From contig NZ_LT594621.1 in assembly GCF_900091655.1 (NCBI RefSeq), positions 1,736,001-1,800,000 on the forward strand: a stretch of 64,000 nt of DNA. Direction: 5' to 3'. Within the stretch, counting starts at the first letter, position 1. Each line of letters opens with the position of its first letter. This document shows, one piece after another, positions 17,494 to 25,877 of this stretch. This stretch comes from Culturomica massiliensis. GTDB taxonomy: Bacteria; Bacteroidota; Bacteroidia; Bacteroidales; Marinifilaceae. A program made the translations under genes and the position numbers. The notes beneath the pieces were generated by a model that ran no database searches, was not told where the DNA came from, and was given only the letters and a program-made list of their open reading frames with translations.

Positions 17494-18270
17494 CTTCTCA
17501 CACAAGTTTTTCCGTAAAAGCGATTTTATCCGTCAGCACACCATCGCCCAAAAAGATTTTGAACGAACGTGTGCCGACTGCCGCATAAGCGGAGAAAAGG
17601 GCTTTGCCTCACGCCTAAACAATAGTTTAGACTGATGAGACAAGGCCCCTTTCTTTTGTGCTTATGCCAAAGAGGTGCTTTTACGGGGTTTTGACGATTT
17701 TTCTTTTTTCGTTGTCCTTTTGAGCCGGAAGCGGAAAGCCGTGTATGACCGCACATTCCATAAATGGAACAAGCCGTCACTCACGGCAGACAAACCGGGA
17801 AGAATGATTTTATCCATCCGACCAAACACGTTTGGCCAAACAGATAAAAACATACTTCCTTGCCGATGGTTTGCCCGGTTTCACGCTACCGGCTATGTTC
17901 TTTTCTGTTGGGGATGTCTTTTTCACGGATTTCTCTTTTGAAGTTTTCCTGTCTAATCTGCCTCTACTTCCGTTTACCTCCATTTTCGCGCCTTTCAGTG
18001 AGCCGCATCAGGCAGTCATTTTCGTGCTGGGTGCAAAGGTAACTCCGGGATTGTACGGGAAAGCAAGGTCAAGCCTCCTGTTTTTCGGAAAAACCTTGCA
18101 TTCCCTAATCCCTACCTTTTTAAGCACCCGAAACGAAAACGACCGATGCGACAGAAAGACGCATTAAAAAAAATGTCGGATAAACGAGAGGCAGATAAGA
18201 TAGTTTGAAACTCAACTCCCTCAGCTCTTGAATCCGCATTAAAAAACAAAAAATCAAAAACAAAACGGAT
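17494..18270. other. Gene-free left end of element 1, with a long hairpin
   Basis: About 780 nt without a convincing gene; several small open frames here overlap each other on both strands. The main structure is an imperfect hairpin of 85 nt: GCATAAGC (17583-17590) with GCTTATGC (17660-17667), inner CTAAAC/GTTTAG around an AATA loop (17615-17630), and further pairing between. It may be part of the element end (attachment region) or a transcription end. The rest shows nothing I can name. Confidence 0.45.
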
Positions 18271-18606
18271 ATGAGAACGGCAATAGCAACAAAATTCGTG
18301 GCATGGGAAGTACCAAGTTTGGAGAACCTGCAAGGCAGCAAGGTGTACGGACTTCGCACCAAACTGAACAATGGTGAGAAATTGAGCCGAGAGGAAAAGG
18401 ATTGGCTTACACGCAACGTGAACAGCAACACCTATTTCAAGAGCGCAGTACCCTTGCAAGGTTGGATGTTTGACTTTTCCGACATTCTCCGAACCTACAT
18501 TGTAAAGCAGTATGGACATTGGGCGGAATACAAGGCTACCGACAAGACCGCACTCCGCAGTTTCCTATACGGCAGGATAGACAGCATCGTGGAACTTAAC
18601 AAATGA
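18271..18606 (+). CDS. Small conserved-type element protein, unknown function
   Basis: 111 residues, no signal peptide or membrane segment. First of a row of plus-strand accessory genes at the tail end of the tra region of element 1. Mixed polar sequence with a Trp-rich middle (VPLQGWMFDFSDIL, HWAEYK). I do not recognise a domain. It is followed 7 nt later by a small membrane protein gene, suggesting an operon. Confidence 0.6.
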   Translation: MRTAIATKFVAWEVPSLENLQGSKVYGLRTKLNNGEKLSREEKDWLTRNVNSNTYFKSAVPLQGWMFDFSDILRTYIVKQYGHWAEYKATDKTALRSFLYGRIDSIVELNK

Positions 18607-18613
18607 TACGGCT

Positions 18614-18829
18614 ATGACAGCAACGGTAAATTTCAGACAAATGGCGCAATACATAGGGCTTGCGATATGCACCCTAATCATGCGCACCGCCTTTTGGGTG
18701 TCCGGCATCCTTTGGTACATCGTCAGAGAGATAATAAACGGAGTGTTCCGAGTGGCAATAGGGGTAATCGTGGCTATTCTTTCCGTTATCCTGTTCTTCG
18801 GCTTCATTCTTTGGTTATTCACCCTTTAA
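18614..18829 (+). CDS. Small membrane protein, unknown function
   Basis: 71 residues with two long hydrophobic segments (about 12-35 and 43-70), so probably two membrane helices. It lies 7 nt after the gene at 18271 and 11 nt before the gene at 18841 in the same accessory operon. Confidence 0.6.
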   Translation: MTATVNFRQMAQYIGLAICTLIMRTAFWVSGILWYIVREIINGVFRVAIGVIVAILSVILFFGFILWLFTL

Positions 18830-18840
18830 TCCCTACCGAC

Positions 18841-19062
18841 ATGGCAAAGAGAAGAAGCAAGACAGTGGAGCAACAATGCAGATACTACGAGGTGGGCAAC
18901 ATCTTCGAGTACATGGTGGAAACATACCTCAACGGTAATATGTCCGTGTTCCGTGGACTCTACCACGAACTGAACAAGAACGCACGGAAGGACTTTATAG
19001 ACTTCCTATTGAGCGAGGTTGAGCCGATTTATTGGAGGGAGATTTTGAAACATACTATTTGA
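18841..19062 (+). CDS. Small acidic/basic element protein, unknown function
   Basis: 73 residues from ATG 18841, which follows the small membrane protein closely; the longer open frame upstream overlaps that gene and is not used. Begins with a basic patch (AKRRSK) and continues as predicted helices (FEYMVETYLNG, FIDFLLSEV). Next to a PcfK-like gene. No function assigned. Confidence 0.58.
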   Translation: MAKRRSKTVEQQCRYYEVGNIFEYMVETYLNGNMSVFRGLYHELNKNARKDFIDFLLSEVEPIYWREILKHTI

Positions 19063-19085
19063 CAACTCATAAAAACGACAGCGAT

Positions 19086-19505
19086 ATGAAAGGAACAGAC
19101 CATTTCAAGAGAACGATACAGATGTATTTGGAACAACGTGCGGAGGAAGACACGCTCTTTGCGAAGAACTACCGCAATCCAGCCAAGAACATTGACGATT
19201 GCGTAACCTACATTCTGAACTATGTGCAGAAAAGCGGTTGTAACGGCTTCACGGACGGAGAGATATACGGACAAGCAGTACACTACTATGACGAGAACGA
19301 GATTGAGGTGGGCAAGCCTATCCAATGCCAAGTGGCGGTGAACCACATTGTGGAACTCACGGCAGAGGAAAAAGCAGAAGCACGTCAGCAGGCAGTCCGC
19401 AGATACCAAGACGAGGAACTCCGCAAGTTGCAGAACCGCACCAAGCCGACAAAGGCGAAAACAGAAACCCAAGTTCAACCCTCATTATTTGATTTTGGCT
19501 TATGA
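19086..19505 (+). CDS. PcfK-like protein
   Basis: 139 residues from ATG 19086. The N-terminus (KGTDHFKRTIQMYLEQRA) and the middle (CVTYILNYVQKSG, FTDGEIYGQAVHYYDE) match the PcfK-like family that accompanies PcfJ on conjugative elements of Firmicutes and Bacteroidetes. The exact role is unknown; an accessory role in transfer is inferred. Its stop overlaps the start of the PcfJ-like gene by 4 nt, so the two are translationally coupled. Confidence 0.72.
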   Translation: MKGTDHFKRTIQMYLEQRAEEDTLFAKNYRNPAKNIDDCVTYILNYVQKSGCNGFTDGEIYGQAVHYYDENEIEVGKPIQCQVAVNHIVELTAEEKAEARQQAVRRYQDEELRKLQNRTKPTKAKTETQVQPSLFDFGL

Positions 19506-20767
19506 AACCGAGAAACAAATTTGAAAAAGCAGTTCTTGCCCAAAGCAAGAAACTACGCCCGATAACCCCGATACAGATAAATTGGGCATTCCGTAATTGC
19601 GTGGAGCATTATGCACACCGCTTGCCGAAAGGTCGTACCACTTGTATGGATTGCGGTCATAGTTGGGTAATGACGGAGCAGACCGAGCATTGTACGTGTC
19701 CCGAATGTGGAGCAAGTTTGAAAGTCTGCCTCACCTATCAGCGCAAGGTAAGACAAAAGCAGTATTTCACAACCCTTACCACAAGCGGAGAATACCAAGT
19801 GCTACGAATGTTCTTGCTTGTCGTGGGTATGGAGAAAGGGGTTAATGCCAAGTCCTATGCCCTTGAAATCGGGCAGTATTGGTGGAATGAACAAGGGCGT
19901 AAGGCTGTTGTTGCCATTCCACGCACATTGGGATGCTACATCGACACGTTCTCATTCGCTTCTCCTTTTGCTATCCGCAATGACAATGAAGCGTACCGCC
20001 ATATCTCATATTCCCCGATATATCCAAGATATAAGGTGTTGCCGACGCTCCGCAGAAACGGCTTTAACGGCAATTTCCACGACATTGTACCCACCAAACT
20101 AATACCGGCATTATTGTCGGACAGCCGTGCGGAAACGCTGTTGAAGGCAGGGCAATATCCCATGTTGCGCTACTATCTGTACCACTCTTTCAATATTGGA
20201 GAGTATTGGGCTTCAATCAAGATATGTATCCGCAACGGCTATACTATTGAGGACGGCTCAATGTGGCGTGACACCATAGACCTCCTGCGTCATTTCGGCA
20301 AGGACACAAACAGCCCGAAATACGTTTGCCCTGCCGACCTCAAAGTTGAACACGACAAGTTGGTGGCAAAGCGCAACCTGCAAAGGAAACATGAGCGGAC
20401 TGAACAGCAACGCAGGAAAGCGATTGAGGACGAGAAACAATATCTGAAAGCTAAGGGCATATTCTTCGGACTTGCCTTTACCGACAGCCTTATTTGCGTC
20501 AAAGTCATAGAGAGCGTGGAAGAAATGGCAGAGGAAGGAAGGACGATGCATCATTGTGTGGGCGGTTACCACAAACGAAAAGACTCCCTTATCCTATCCG
20601 CCACCATTGACGGAAAACGAATTGAAACGATAGAGGTGTCACTAAAAACTTTTGAGGTGGTGCAGTGTCGTGGCGTATGCAACGAGAACTCCGAATACCA
20701 CGACCGCATCATCGCCCTTGTGAACAAGAACGCCAACCTTATCCGCCAGCGGATGAAAGCGGCATAA
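19502..20767 (+). CDS. PcfJ-like protein
   Basis: 421 residues. Two CxxC pairs at residues 48-51 and 66-69 (CMDC, CPEC) form a likely zinc ribbon. The C-terminal third has the family's MHHCVGGYH segment (about residue 350) and an ETIEVSL strand. PcfJ proteins are found on enterococcal pCF10-type plasmids and on Bacteroides conjugative transposons; their biochemical role is not known to me. Coupled to PcfK by a 4-nt overlap. Confidence 0.78.
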   Translation: MKPRNKFEKAVLAQSKKLRPITPIQINWAFRNCVEHYAHRLPKGRTTCMDCGHSWVMTEQTEHCTCPECGASLKVCLTYQRKVRQKQYFTTLTTSGEYQVLRMFLLVVGMEKGVNAKSYALEIGQYWWNEQGRKAVVAIPRTLGCYIDTFSFASPFAIRNDNEAYRHISYSPIYPRYKVLPTLRRNGFNGNFHDIVPTKLIPALLSDSRAETLLKAGQYPMLRYYLYHSFNIGEYWASIKICIRNGYTIEDGSMWRDTIDLLRHFGKDTNSPKYVCPADLKVEHDKLVAKRNLQRKHERTEQQRRKAIEDEKQYLKAKGIFFGLAFTDSLICVKVIESVEEMAEEGRTMHHCVGGYHKRKDSLILSATIDGKRIETIEVSLKTFEVVQCRGVCNENSEYHDRIIALVNKNANLIRQRMKAA

Positions 20768-20791
20768 TATCGACATCTAACAACTAACATT

Positions 20792-21049
20792 ATGGAAGTA
20801 AGATTTGAAAGCATGGTTTTCCTATGGGATGATAAAATCCCCACGATGTTCCTTGAATTTATGAACCTCCTCACTCTTTGTCAGAGTGAGGAGCAATTAA
20901 GGGCGAGCGTCAAGGACTTTGCCGAGAAACACGAACTTGACAAGTTCTTCCTTTACGGCTTCGGCTCTCATCATTTCTACCTGCACCAACGCTACACGAG
21001 CGACCCCGAAATGGTGATGCAACACAGAGTGCTGTCTGTACATTTCTAA
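20792..21049 (+). CDS. Hypothetical element protein
   Basis: 85 residues, soluble, no motif recognised; one stretch (SEEQLRASVKDFAEKHELDKF) looks like two helices. It lies 24 nt after the PcfJ-like gene in the same direction. Confidence 0.58.
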   Translation: MEVRFESMVFLWDDKIPTMFLEFMNLLTLCQSEEQLRASVKDFAEKHELDKFFLYGFGSHHFYLHQRYTSDPEMVMQHRVLSVHF

Positions 21050-21069
21050 TCATCTAAATAACAACGACT

Positions 21070-21300
21070 ATGGCAACAAAAATGACAATTAACGGAGTAA
21101 GCACCTGCCAATCGGCAGGAACGGAGAACTACGAGAAATTCCAAACGGGTATCGGCAGACGCAAACGCACCCTTGTGCAATACGACTACCGCCACACGGA
21201 CGGGGAACTTTTCTCTTGTGTCAAACCCACATTAGACGAATGTCGAGCCGCACGGGACAAGTGGCTAACGGCAAAGGAAAGGAAGGAGGAGAAGCGATGA
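21070..21300 (+). CDS. DUF3873-type small protein
   Basis: 76 residues. The pattern NGVSTC, then YEKFQ and the basic RRKRTLVQYDYRH followed by LFSCVKPTLDECR is that of DUF3873, a small family limited to Bacteroidetes conjugative elements. Function unknown. It overlaps the next gene by 4 nt (ATGA). Confidence 0.68.
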   Translation: MATKMTINGVSTCQSAGTENYEKFQTGIGRRKRTLVQYDYRHTDGELFSCVKPTLDECRAARDKWLTAKERKEEKR

Positions 21301-21545
21301 ACGAAGCAGGCTACCAAACGCTGATAGTCAAATTCAGCGAACCCATTACGGCATTGGACGGCATCTTTGACGATGCCGAAGCGTGGGGAGTTGATACCCT
21401 AAAGGGGTGGATAGACAGCTATGAAAGCAGCCGTTTCACTGCCATTGACAGCCATACGGCAGTCATCACGAGCGAGTATAACATGGAATGTCTGAAAGAG
21501 TGGCTGGAAAAATGCACACCCATAACCGAGAAAACAGAATTTTGA
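21297..21545 (+). CDS. Hypothetical element protein coupled to DUF3873
   Basis: 82 residues from ATG 21297, which overlaps the DUF3873 stop by 4 nt. An acidic, soluble protein (DGIFDDAEAWGVDTLKGW) with no recognised domain. The longer upstream open frame is ignored because it runs antiphase through the neighbour. Confidence 0.58.
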   Translation: MNEAGYQTLIVKFSEPITALDGIFDDAEAWGVDTLKGWIDSYESSRFTAIDSHTAVITSEYNMECLKEWLEKCTPITEKTEF

Positions 21546-21598
21546 ACATTGGGGCGGTGTCCGCACCGCCCGAACCATAAACCTAAAAGACAACGGAT

Positions 21599-21907
21599 AT
21601 GATAGCAAAGACAATTTTAGAGCAGATTGGCGGCAGACGCTTTGCCGCCATGACGGGAAGCAAAGACTTCACAGACATGGGCAACGGCTTGCGCATGAGC
21701 CTTGCGAGGAACAAGACCAGTGCCAACCGCCTTGACATCATCTATGACGGAGGGGCAGACCTATACAATATGCGTTTCTACCGCAAGACGTTCAGCAAAA
21801 AGACATTCGAGAGCAGGACGAAGGACATTGAAACGCACGAGGGGATATATTGCGATATGCTGGAGGAAATGTTCACGATGGTAACGGGACTTTACACCCG
21901 CTTTTGA
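21599..21907 (+). CDS. Hypothetical element protein
   Basis: 102 residues, soluble and basic. Starts MIAKTILEQIGGRRFAAMTG and ends in an amphipathic stretch. Similar small proteins are common in the accessory block of CTnDOT-like elements, but no function is known to me. Confidence 0.6.
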   Translation: MIAKTILEQIGGRRFAAMTGSKDFTDMGNGLRMSLARNKTSANRLDIIYDGGADLYNMRFYRKTFSKKTFESRTKDIETHEGIYCDMLEEMFTMVTGLYTRF

Positions 21908-21913
21908 GGGGTG

Positions 21914-21970
21914 GGCGGCAAAAGCCGCCTACTTTCTTTCATGAGCATGATGGCGGATAAGAAAGTAGGC
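21914..21970. repeat. Double hairpin after accessory gene
   Basis: GGCGGC (21914-21919) pairs with GCCGCC (21924-21929). Overlapping it, GCCTACTTTCTT (21927-21938) pairs perfectly with AAGAAAGTAGGC (21959-21970). The two hairpins share bases, so they are mutually exclusive, like a terminator/antiterminator pair or a mobile palindromic repeat. Confidence 0.5.
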
Positions 21971-22023
21971 AAAGAAACCTTTGTACCAATCTACGATAGT
22001 ATTCACAAAAACAAGTTTTAATC

Positions 22024-22245
22024 ATGGAAACAATCAGACAGAACGGAAAAACCATCTTGTACAGCAACGACGGCATAAGCATAAAGATGGTTTTCAAGAA
22101 CCTTACGGGCAGGAATTTTCAAGGTCAGGAATATACAGACTATATCCGGCATATCGCAATCGGCAGCATGGGATTTTCACCCGGTATCATAGAGCATTGC
22201 AGGGACGGTGAGGTTGCAGGCAAAGGGACAATCCCGAATGTATGA
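22024..22245 (+). CDS. Hypothetical element protein
   Basis: 73 residues, soluble, no motif known. Last plus-strand gene of the accessory block; directly followed by a strong hairpin that separates it from the minus-strand transfer operon. Confidence 0.55.
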   Translation: METIRQNGKTILYSNDGISIKMVFKNLTGRNFQGQEYTDYIRHIAIGSMGFSPGIIEHCRDGEVAGKGTIPNV

Positions 22246-22250
22246 AAACT

Positions 22251-22290
22251 GAAACTCCGATGAAGTTGGCGGCTTCATCGGAGTTTCTTT
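22251..22290. terminator. Bidirectional terminator between accessory genes and tra operon
   Basis: A perfect 15-bp stem, GAAACTCCGATGAAG (22251-22265) with its complement (22273-22287), encloses a 7-nt loop. It sits between convergent genes (plus-strand gene ending 22245 and minus-strand lysozyme ending 22308). Confidence 0.85.
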
Positions 22291-22307
22291 CGTCAGACAC
22301 TTATTCT

Positions 22308-22835
22308 TTATGGTACATACAGCAGCGCAAACTCAGCCTTCCTTCGTTTGAGCAGCATGGCGTGGCGTTTCCCCTTATAGTTACAGAAAGCGATATACTC
22401 CCGGTAGATGTTCCTGTCACCCGCCTCCAGCTTTCGGATTAGCGTGCTTTTGGGTATCTTCCCACTCCCCAAAAGACGGTACGGACCGACATTGTAGGCG
22501 AGCGTGGCAAGCAGAAGCGAATCCTTCCCGAACTGCTGGAACATCGCGCAGAACTTCCGCAGGTCTTTTCGCAGAAGCGCGTCCGCCTGCCGCTTCGTCA
22601 TGGTGCGTGCCGAATACCTTTCCCCCGGCTGCAACCGATGTCCATATCCTACATACGGGTGATGTTTTTCCGAATGCCAGCCCTCAAAATACTTCGTGCA
22701 TCGCACCGCCCTCTCAAATGGTGGCAGCCGGTAGATAGCCGCCTGCCCGTCCGTTCCCTCATGGCGTCTGTTCCGTGCGGACACGGAACAGACCGCCAGA
22801 AGCGAACAGAGGATAGCCATGAATACACGCATCAT
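22308..22835 (-). CDS. T4-type lysozyme of the tra operon
   Basis: 175 residues with a signal peptide (cleavage near VSAR). A GH24-like lysozyme is indicated by the catalytic-Glu segment YFEGWH, YVGYGHRL, and LATLAYNVGP, ending with RRKAEFALLY. It likely opens the peptidoglycan to let the transfer channel pass. It overlaps the upstream traQ by 4 nt and is the last gene of the transfer operon. Confidence 0.83.
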   Translation of the reverse strand: MMRVFMAILCSLLAVCSVSARNRRHEGTDGQAAIYRLPPFERAVRCTKYFEGWHSEKHHPYVGYGHRLQPGERYSARTMTKRQADALLRKDLRKFCAMFQQFGKDSLLLATLAYNVGPYRLLGSGKIPKSTLIRKLEAGDRNIYREYIAFCNYKGKRHAMLLKRRKAEFALLYVP

Positions 22836-23338
22836 CGTGTAAGGGGCTTGAAGTTCCCGATGGGGACAACAGTGATAACCCCGTCATCCTTCACGTTTCG
22901 GTTGTTGAAGTCAAATTCCAACTCATAGGAGTTGCCGAAATTGTCCTCCACTACCACGATGAAGTTGTGCGCCTCGTCACCTTGCGCCGTGTAGTACAGC
23001 CGAAACTTCTCGTTTTCGAGCAGGTAGCGGTCATTGGGCAGGAACGTGATGCCGTTGTCCATTTTCAGCGTACCATCCCCCTCAAACTGGAAATACCGGA
23101 TGGTATAGAGGGTGTTGGCGAAGTCGCCCGTCTTTTTCAGTTCACAGCGGATTTCCACTGTCTGCCCCTTGCTTACCTTGTTCGGCACGGGCATGGTTTC
23201 CACCGTGAAGGGATAGGATTGCTGGATGTCCATATCGTCGTCACACGATACGGCGGTGAGCGACACGGCGGCGAAAAGGCAGAGTGCCAACGCCTTGAAG
23301 ATTGATGTTCTCTTGTTCTTGTTGTTCAGTATGTTCAT
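22832..23338 (-). CDS. traQ: Conjugative transfer protein TraQ (DUF3872 type)
   Basis: 168 residues. Lipoprotein signal (hydrophobic core, then AVSCDD with Cys near residue 32). Middle shows Ig-like beta strands. Matches TraQ of CTnDOT by family, size and place in the operon. Role in the envelope part of the transfer apparatus is inferred. The mRNA leader reads AAAATCAAAAGACA just before ATG, resembling the leader motif of traI and traN. Confidence 0.78.
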   Translation of the reverse strand: MNILNNKNKRTSIFKALALCLFAAVSLTAVSCDDDMDIQQSYPFTVETMPVPNKVSKGQTVEIRCELKKTGDFANTLYTIRYFQFEGDGTLKMDNGITFLPNDRYLLENEKFRLYYTAQGDEAHNFIVVVEDNFGNSYELEFDFNNRNVKDDGVITVVPIGNFKPLTR

Positions 23339-23356
23339 TGTCTTTTGATTTTTAAG

Positions 23357-24235
23357 TTATTGTTCTTTTTTCGTTGTCAGTTGCAGATACTCGTTCAAGT
23401 CCTTGCAACCATCATAGAGGGCGGAACGGTCGCAGACACGTTCCTCGTAGTGTCCTTTCAGCATTTCCAACGTGCGCCGTCCGGCTTCGTCACGGTCGAG
23501 GTAACAGTCTATGCGCCCGTAACCGTCCAGATACCTCATAGCCTTTTCCACGTTGGAAATGGAGTTCAGCACAAGGCAATCACCCGTTTCCAATCCGAGC
23601 GTGGCAGCGGAAAGAAAGTCCATGAATCCTTCAAATACGCTACATACGTCAGCCGGAGAGCCTTCCGCCTTGACCAGCGACACATCCTTCGGAGGCACAC
23701 ATCCTTTGAAGAAGCGGCTGCGGATTTCATAGCCACCCGCCACATTCGGAAAACCGACGGCGAAATACCGCTTGCCACGCGCAGCGTAATTCAGTCGGCA
23801 GCAATACCGGGATGCAATGCCGTAAGGAATACCCCGTTCCGCCAGATAGTCCGTCAGTGGAGAACGAAACAGCGGGGTGGCTTCCACTCCTTCAAAGGCA
23901 GGTTCTGACGGTTTAGGCAGGAAAGTCGGTTTACTCATTTCGGAAACAGGCATAGGCATATTGGCGGTTTCCGCTATGAACTTCACTTGTTCCATGAAGT
24001 CGTTGCTTCCGATAAACTCCCCGGCAAGCGTGAAGATGTCGCCGCCCTTGCCCGTACCGAAGTCGTACCAGAGCTGTTTCGCCACGTTCACACGGAAAGA
24101 GGGCGTGCGCTCATTGCGGTATGGCGCACGATACCACAATTCGTTGCCGCTTCTTCGTACAGGCTCATGTCCCAGCCGTGCGAGGAAGTCCGCAAGGGGT
24201 ATATGCCTCATGGCATCGATTTCCGTCCGTTCCAT
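23357..24235 (-). CDS. traP: TraP, Toprim DNA primase
   Basis: About 292 residues from ATG 24235, 8 nt after traO; an open frame extends further but overlaps traO. N-terminal part follows the CHC2 zinc-finger fold of primases (FLARLGHEP, YRAPYRNERTPSF, WYDFGTGKGGD) although the zinc-binding Cys are mostly missing. Toprim motifs follow: SVFEGFMDFLSA and DCYLDRDEAGR. It probably primes the complementary strand of transferred DNA. Similar in layout to the primase at 47889 of element 2. Confidence 0.83.
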   Translation of the reverse strand: MERTEIDAMRHIPLADFLARLGHEPVRRSGNELWYRAPYRNERTPSFRVNVAKQLWYDFGTGKGGDIFTLAGEFIGSNDFMEQVKFIAETANMPMPVSEMSKPTFLPKPSEPAFEGVEATPLFRSPLTDYLAERGIPYGIASRYCCRLNYAARGKRYFAVGFPNVAGGYEIRSRFFKGCVPPKDVSLVKAEGSPADVCSVFEGFMDFLSAATLGLETGDCLVLNSISNVEKAMRYLDGYGRIDCYLDRDEAGRRTLEMLKGHYEERVCDRSALYDGCKDLNEYLQLTTKKEQ

Positions 24236-24243
24236 GCGGTGCG

Positions 24244-24819
24244 TCAGTTTATGATGAACTTCACGCCCACGCCCCACTGCGTATGAAACTTCCTCGTGTC
24301 GCCACCCCACAGGCAACACTCCCGGAGGTTGGCGAGCAGAGCGATACGGTCTGCCACGTAAAACTCCACATCGAGCGTCAATGCACCGCCGTAGATAAAG
24401 GAGTCCCGGTCATGGAGCGTGGAGCCGTCATGCAACACCTTTTCGCCCCAGTTCACCGATTCATATCCGGCAAGAGCCGAAGCCCCTGCATAGACGAACA
24501 CGATTTTACGGGCATCGGAGAGTATCTTGAAGTAGTATCCCCCCTCCGCCGTGAACTGCGCCACGGGTATCTTCCCGTCCTTGTAAGGGTTGTTCTTCAA
24601 CAGGTACTCGCCGCCGAACACCCATTTATTCCCCTTTTTCGTGTAGGTGGAAAGAGCCGCCCCGAAGCTGTGCCCGCCGTCGTTGCCGCCGGGATTGAAA
24701 CCGTCCGCCATGTTCGCCCTGACCTCGATGCCCTGCATCTTCGGCAGGCATCGCTGGGCGTGCGCCTGCCCCGTGAACAGGGCAAGCGACGCGATGACTA
24801 TTGCGATGTACTTTCTCAT
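24244..24819 (-). CDS. traO: Conjugative transfer protein TraO
   Basis: 191 residues with a signal peptide (GQAHAQR). Beta-rich repeats with aromatic ends (FGAALSTYT, TAEGGYYFKI, LTLDVEFYV) indicate an outer membrane beta-barrel. Operon place between traN and traP matches CTnDOT TraO. The start of element 2's partial gene at 63684 is its homologue (same MRK start, signal, and early VxxLxxR strand). Confidence 0.8.
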   Translation of the reverse strand: MRKYIAIVIASLALFTGQAHAQRCLPKMQGIEVRANMADGFNPGGNDGGHSFGAALSTYTKKGNKWVFGGEYLLKNNPYKDGKIPVAQFTAEGGYYFKILSDARKIVFVYAGASALAGYESVNWGEKVLHDGSTLHDRDSFIYGGALTLDVEFYVADRIALLANLRECCLWGGDTRKFHTQWGVGVKFIIN

Positions 24820-24821
24820 GG

Positions 24822-25808
24822 TCAGCGCACTTGAAGTTCGTTGATGGTATTGGCACGTACCAAATCCTCGTTCTCAATCACGAAAGACTGGTGGCGACCT
24901 CCGTTCTTCTCGTTGAGTCCCACCACGAGGCATTTGTCGTCGGGAATGGTGAACTTCGCCATCGTGAATACCGTGCGCTCGCTCTTCTTTCCCGGCACGA
25001 GTGTGGCGTAATTCTGCGCACGGAGCGGCAGGATGATCTGCTCCTGCACGGCGGTACGCTTCGCCACCTTCTTGTCAACGATTTTCCATGTGATGTAGTC
25101 CACATCGAAAGGCACGTTGCTCTGGTTCTTTATCTCCGTGTGGAAATAGAGTAACCCGTTATGCGTATAGATACCTTTCAGCAGGTACTGGATGCCGAAT
25201 CGCTTGCAGCCGATATGCTTCACCTCGCGCTTGTTCTGCCCCAGGATGGACTTCATGATAAGGCGCACCAGCATCGGGCTTTCGCTGCCCAGCTCCCTCA
25301 GGTAGATTTCCTGCGCGTTGTTCGGGCGGTTCACCTTCTCGCCATCATGGATGAAGTCACACATCTCCACGTTGAGCAGCAGCGGTTCATCGGCATATTT
25401 CACGTTGAAGGTATAGAAACTCCCGTCCTCCGTTATCACGGACATATTGGTTTCGTTCGGGAAGTTCCTCACGGTCGCTTTCACGCGGATGACGTTCTCC
25501 GCTCCGTCGGCTTTACCCGCAATCAGGTCGGGCGAGCCTAAATCGACGTAGCGCACCTCCGAGGGGAAAATGACGTGGACGGTCTTGTCGTAGGTCACTT
25601 CCAAGCCGTGCGGGGGAACCATGCGGTCGAAGGTCAGCTTCTTTGTCAGCCCGTGATACAGATCGCCGTCCGCCTCCTTCTGCGGATAGACCTCCTTTGT
25701 CAAGGTCGGTTGTTCACTTCCGTTGTCCGTTACAACGGTTACGTTCTCCTGCGCGTTGGCAGTTACGATGCCCATAGCGAGGGCAAGTATGATGATTACT
25801 TTTTTCAT
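24822..25808 (-). CDS. traN: Conjugative transfer protein TraN (VirB9-like)
   Basis: 328 residues with a signal peptide (cleavage near NAQE). Conserved end section with KMTFDR-type strand and FTIPDDKCLVVGLNEK; the 285-residue homologue at 62824 of element 2 ends with MTFPNDKVLTVEMTEK. Likely the periplasmic/outer-membrane-associated part of the type IV secretion core. Two nt separate it from traO. Its start codon is preceded by the leader motif also present before traI and mobA. Confidence 0.82.
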   Translation of the reverse strand: MKKVIIILALAMGIVTANAQENVTVVTDNGSEQPTLTKEVYPQKEADGDLYHGLTKKLTFDRMVPPHGLEVTYDKTVHVIFPSEVRYVDLGSPDLIAGKADGAENVIRVKATVRNFPNETNMSVITEDGSFYTFNVKYADEPLLLNVEMCDFIHDGEKVNRPNNAQEIYLRELGSESPMLVRLIMKSILGQNKREVKHIGCKRFGIQYLLKGIYTHNGLLYFHTEIKNQSNVPFDVDYITWKIVDKKVAKRTAVQEQIILPLRAQNYATLVPGKKSERTVFTMAKFTIPDDKCLVVGLNEKNGGRHQSFVIENEDLVRANTINELQVR

Positions 25809-25810
25809 TC

Positions 25811-25828
25811 TACTTTGGATTTTAGTGG
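25811..25828 (-). promoter_or_regulatory. Conserved leader motif before traN
   Basis: On the minus strand the bases read CCACTAAAATCCAAAGTA and end 2 nt before the traN ATG. The same 18-mer precedes traI (29817-29834), a close relative precedes mobA (36620-36635) and another lies upstream of traE (33491-33507). It may be a ribosome-binding or translational control signal specific to element 1. Confidence 0.6.
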
Positions 25829-25877
25829 TAAATAAAAATTTGGTTGTTGTTTTTTTAGTCGTTGATTGTTATTGTTT

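Noticed and set aside
17526..18167. Small open frames on both strands at the left end of element 1
   Set aside because: They overlap each other, lie over the hairpin and show no protein-like pattern.
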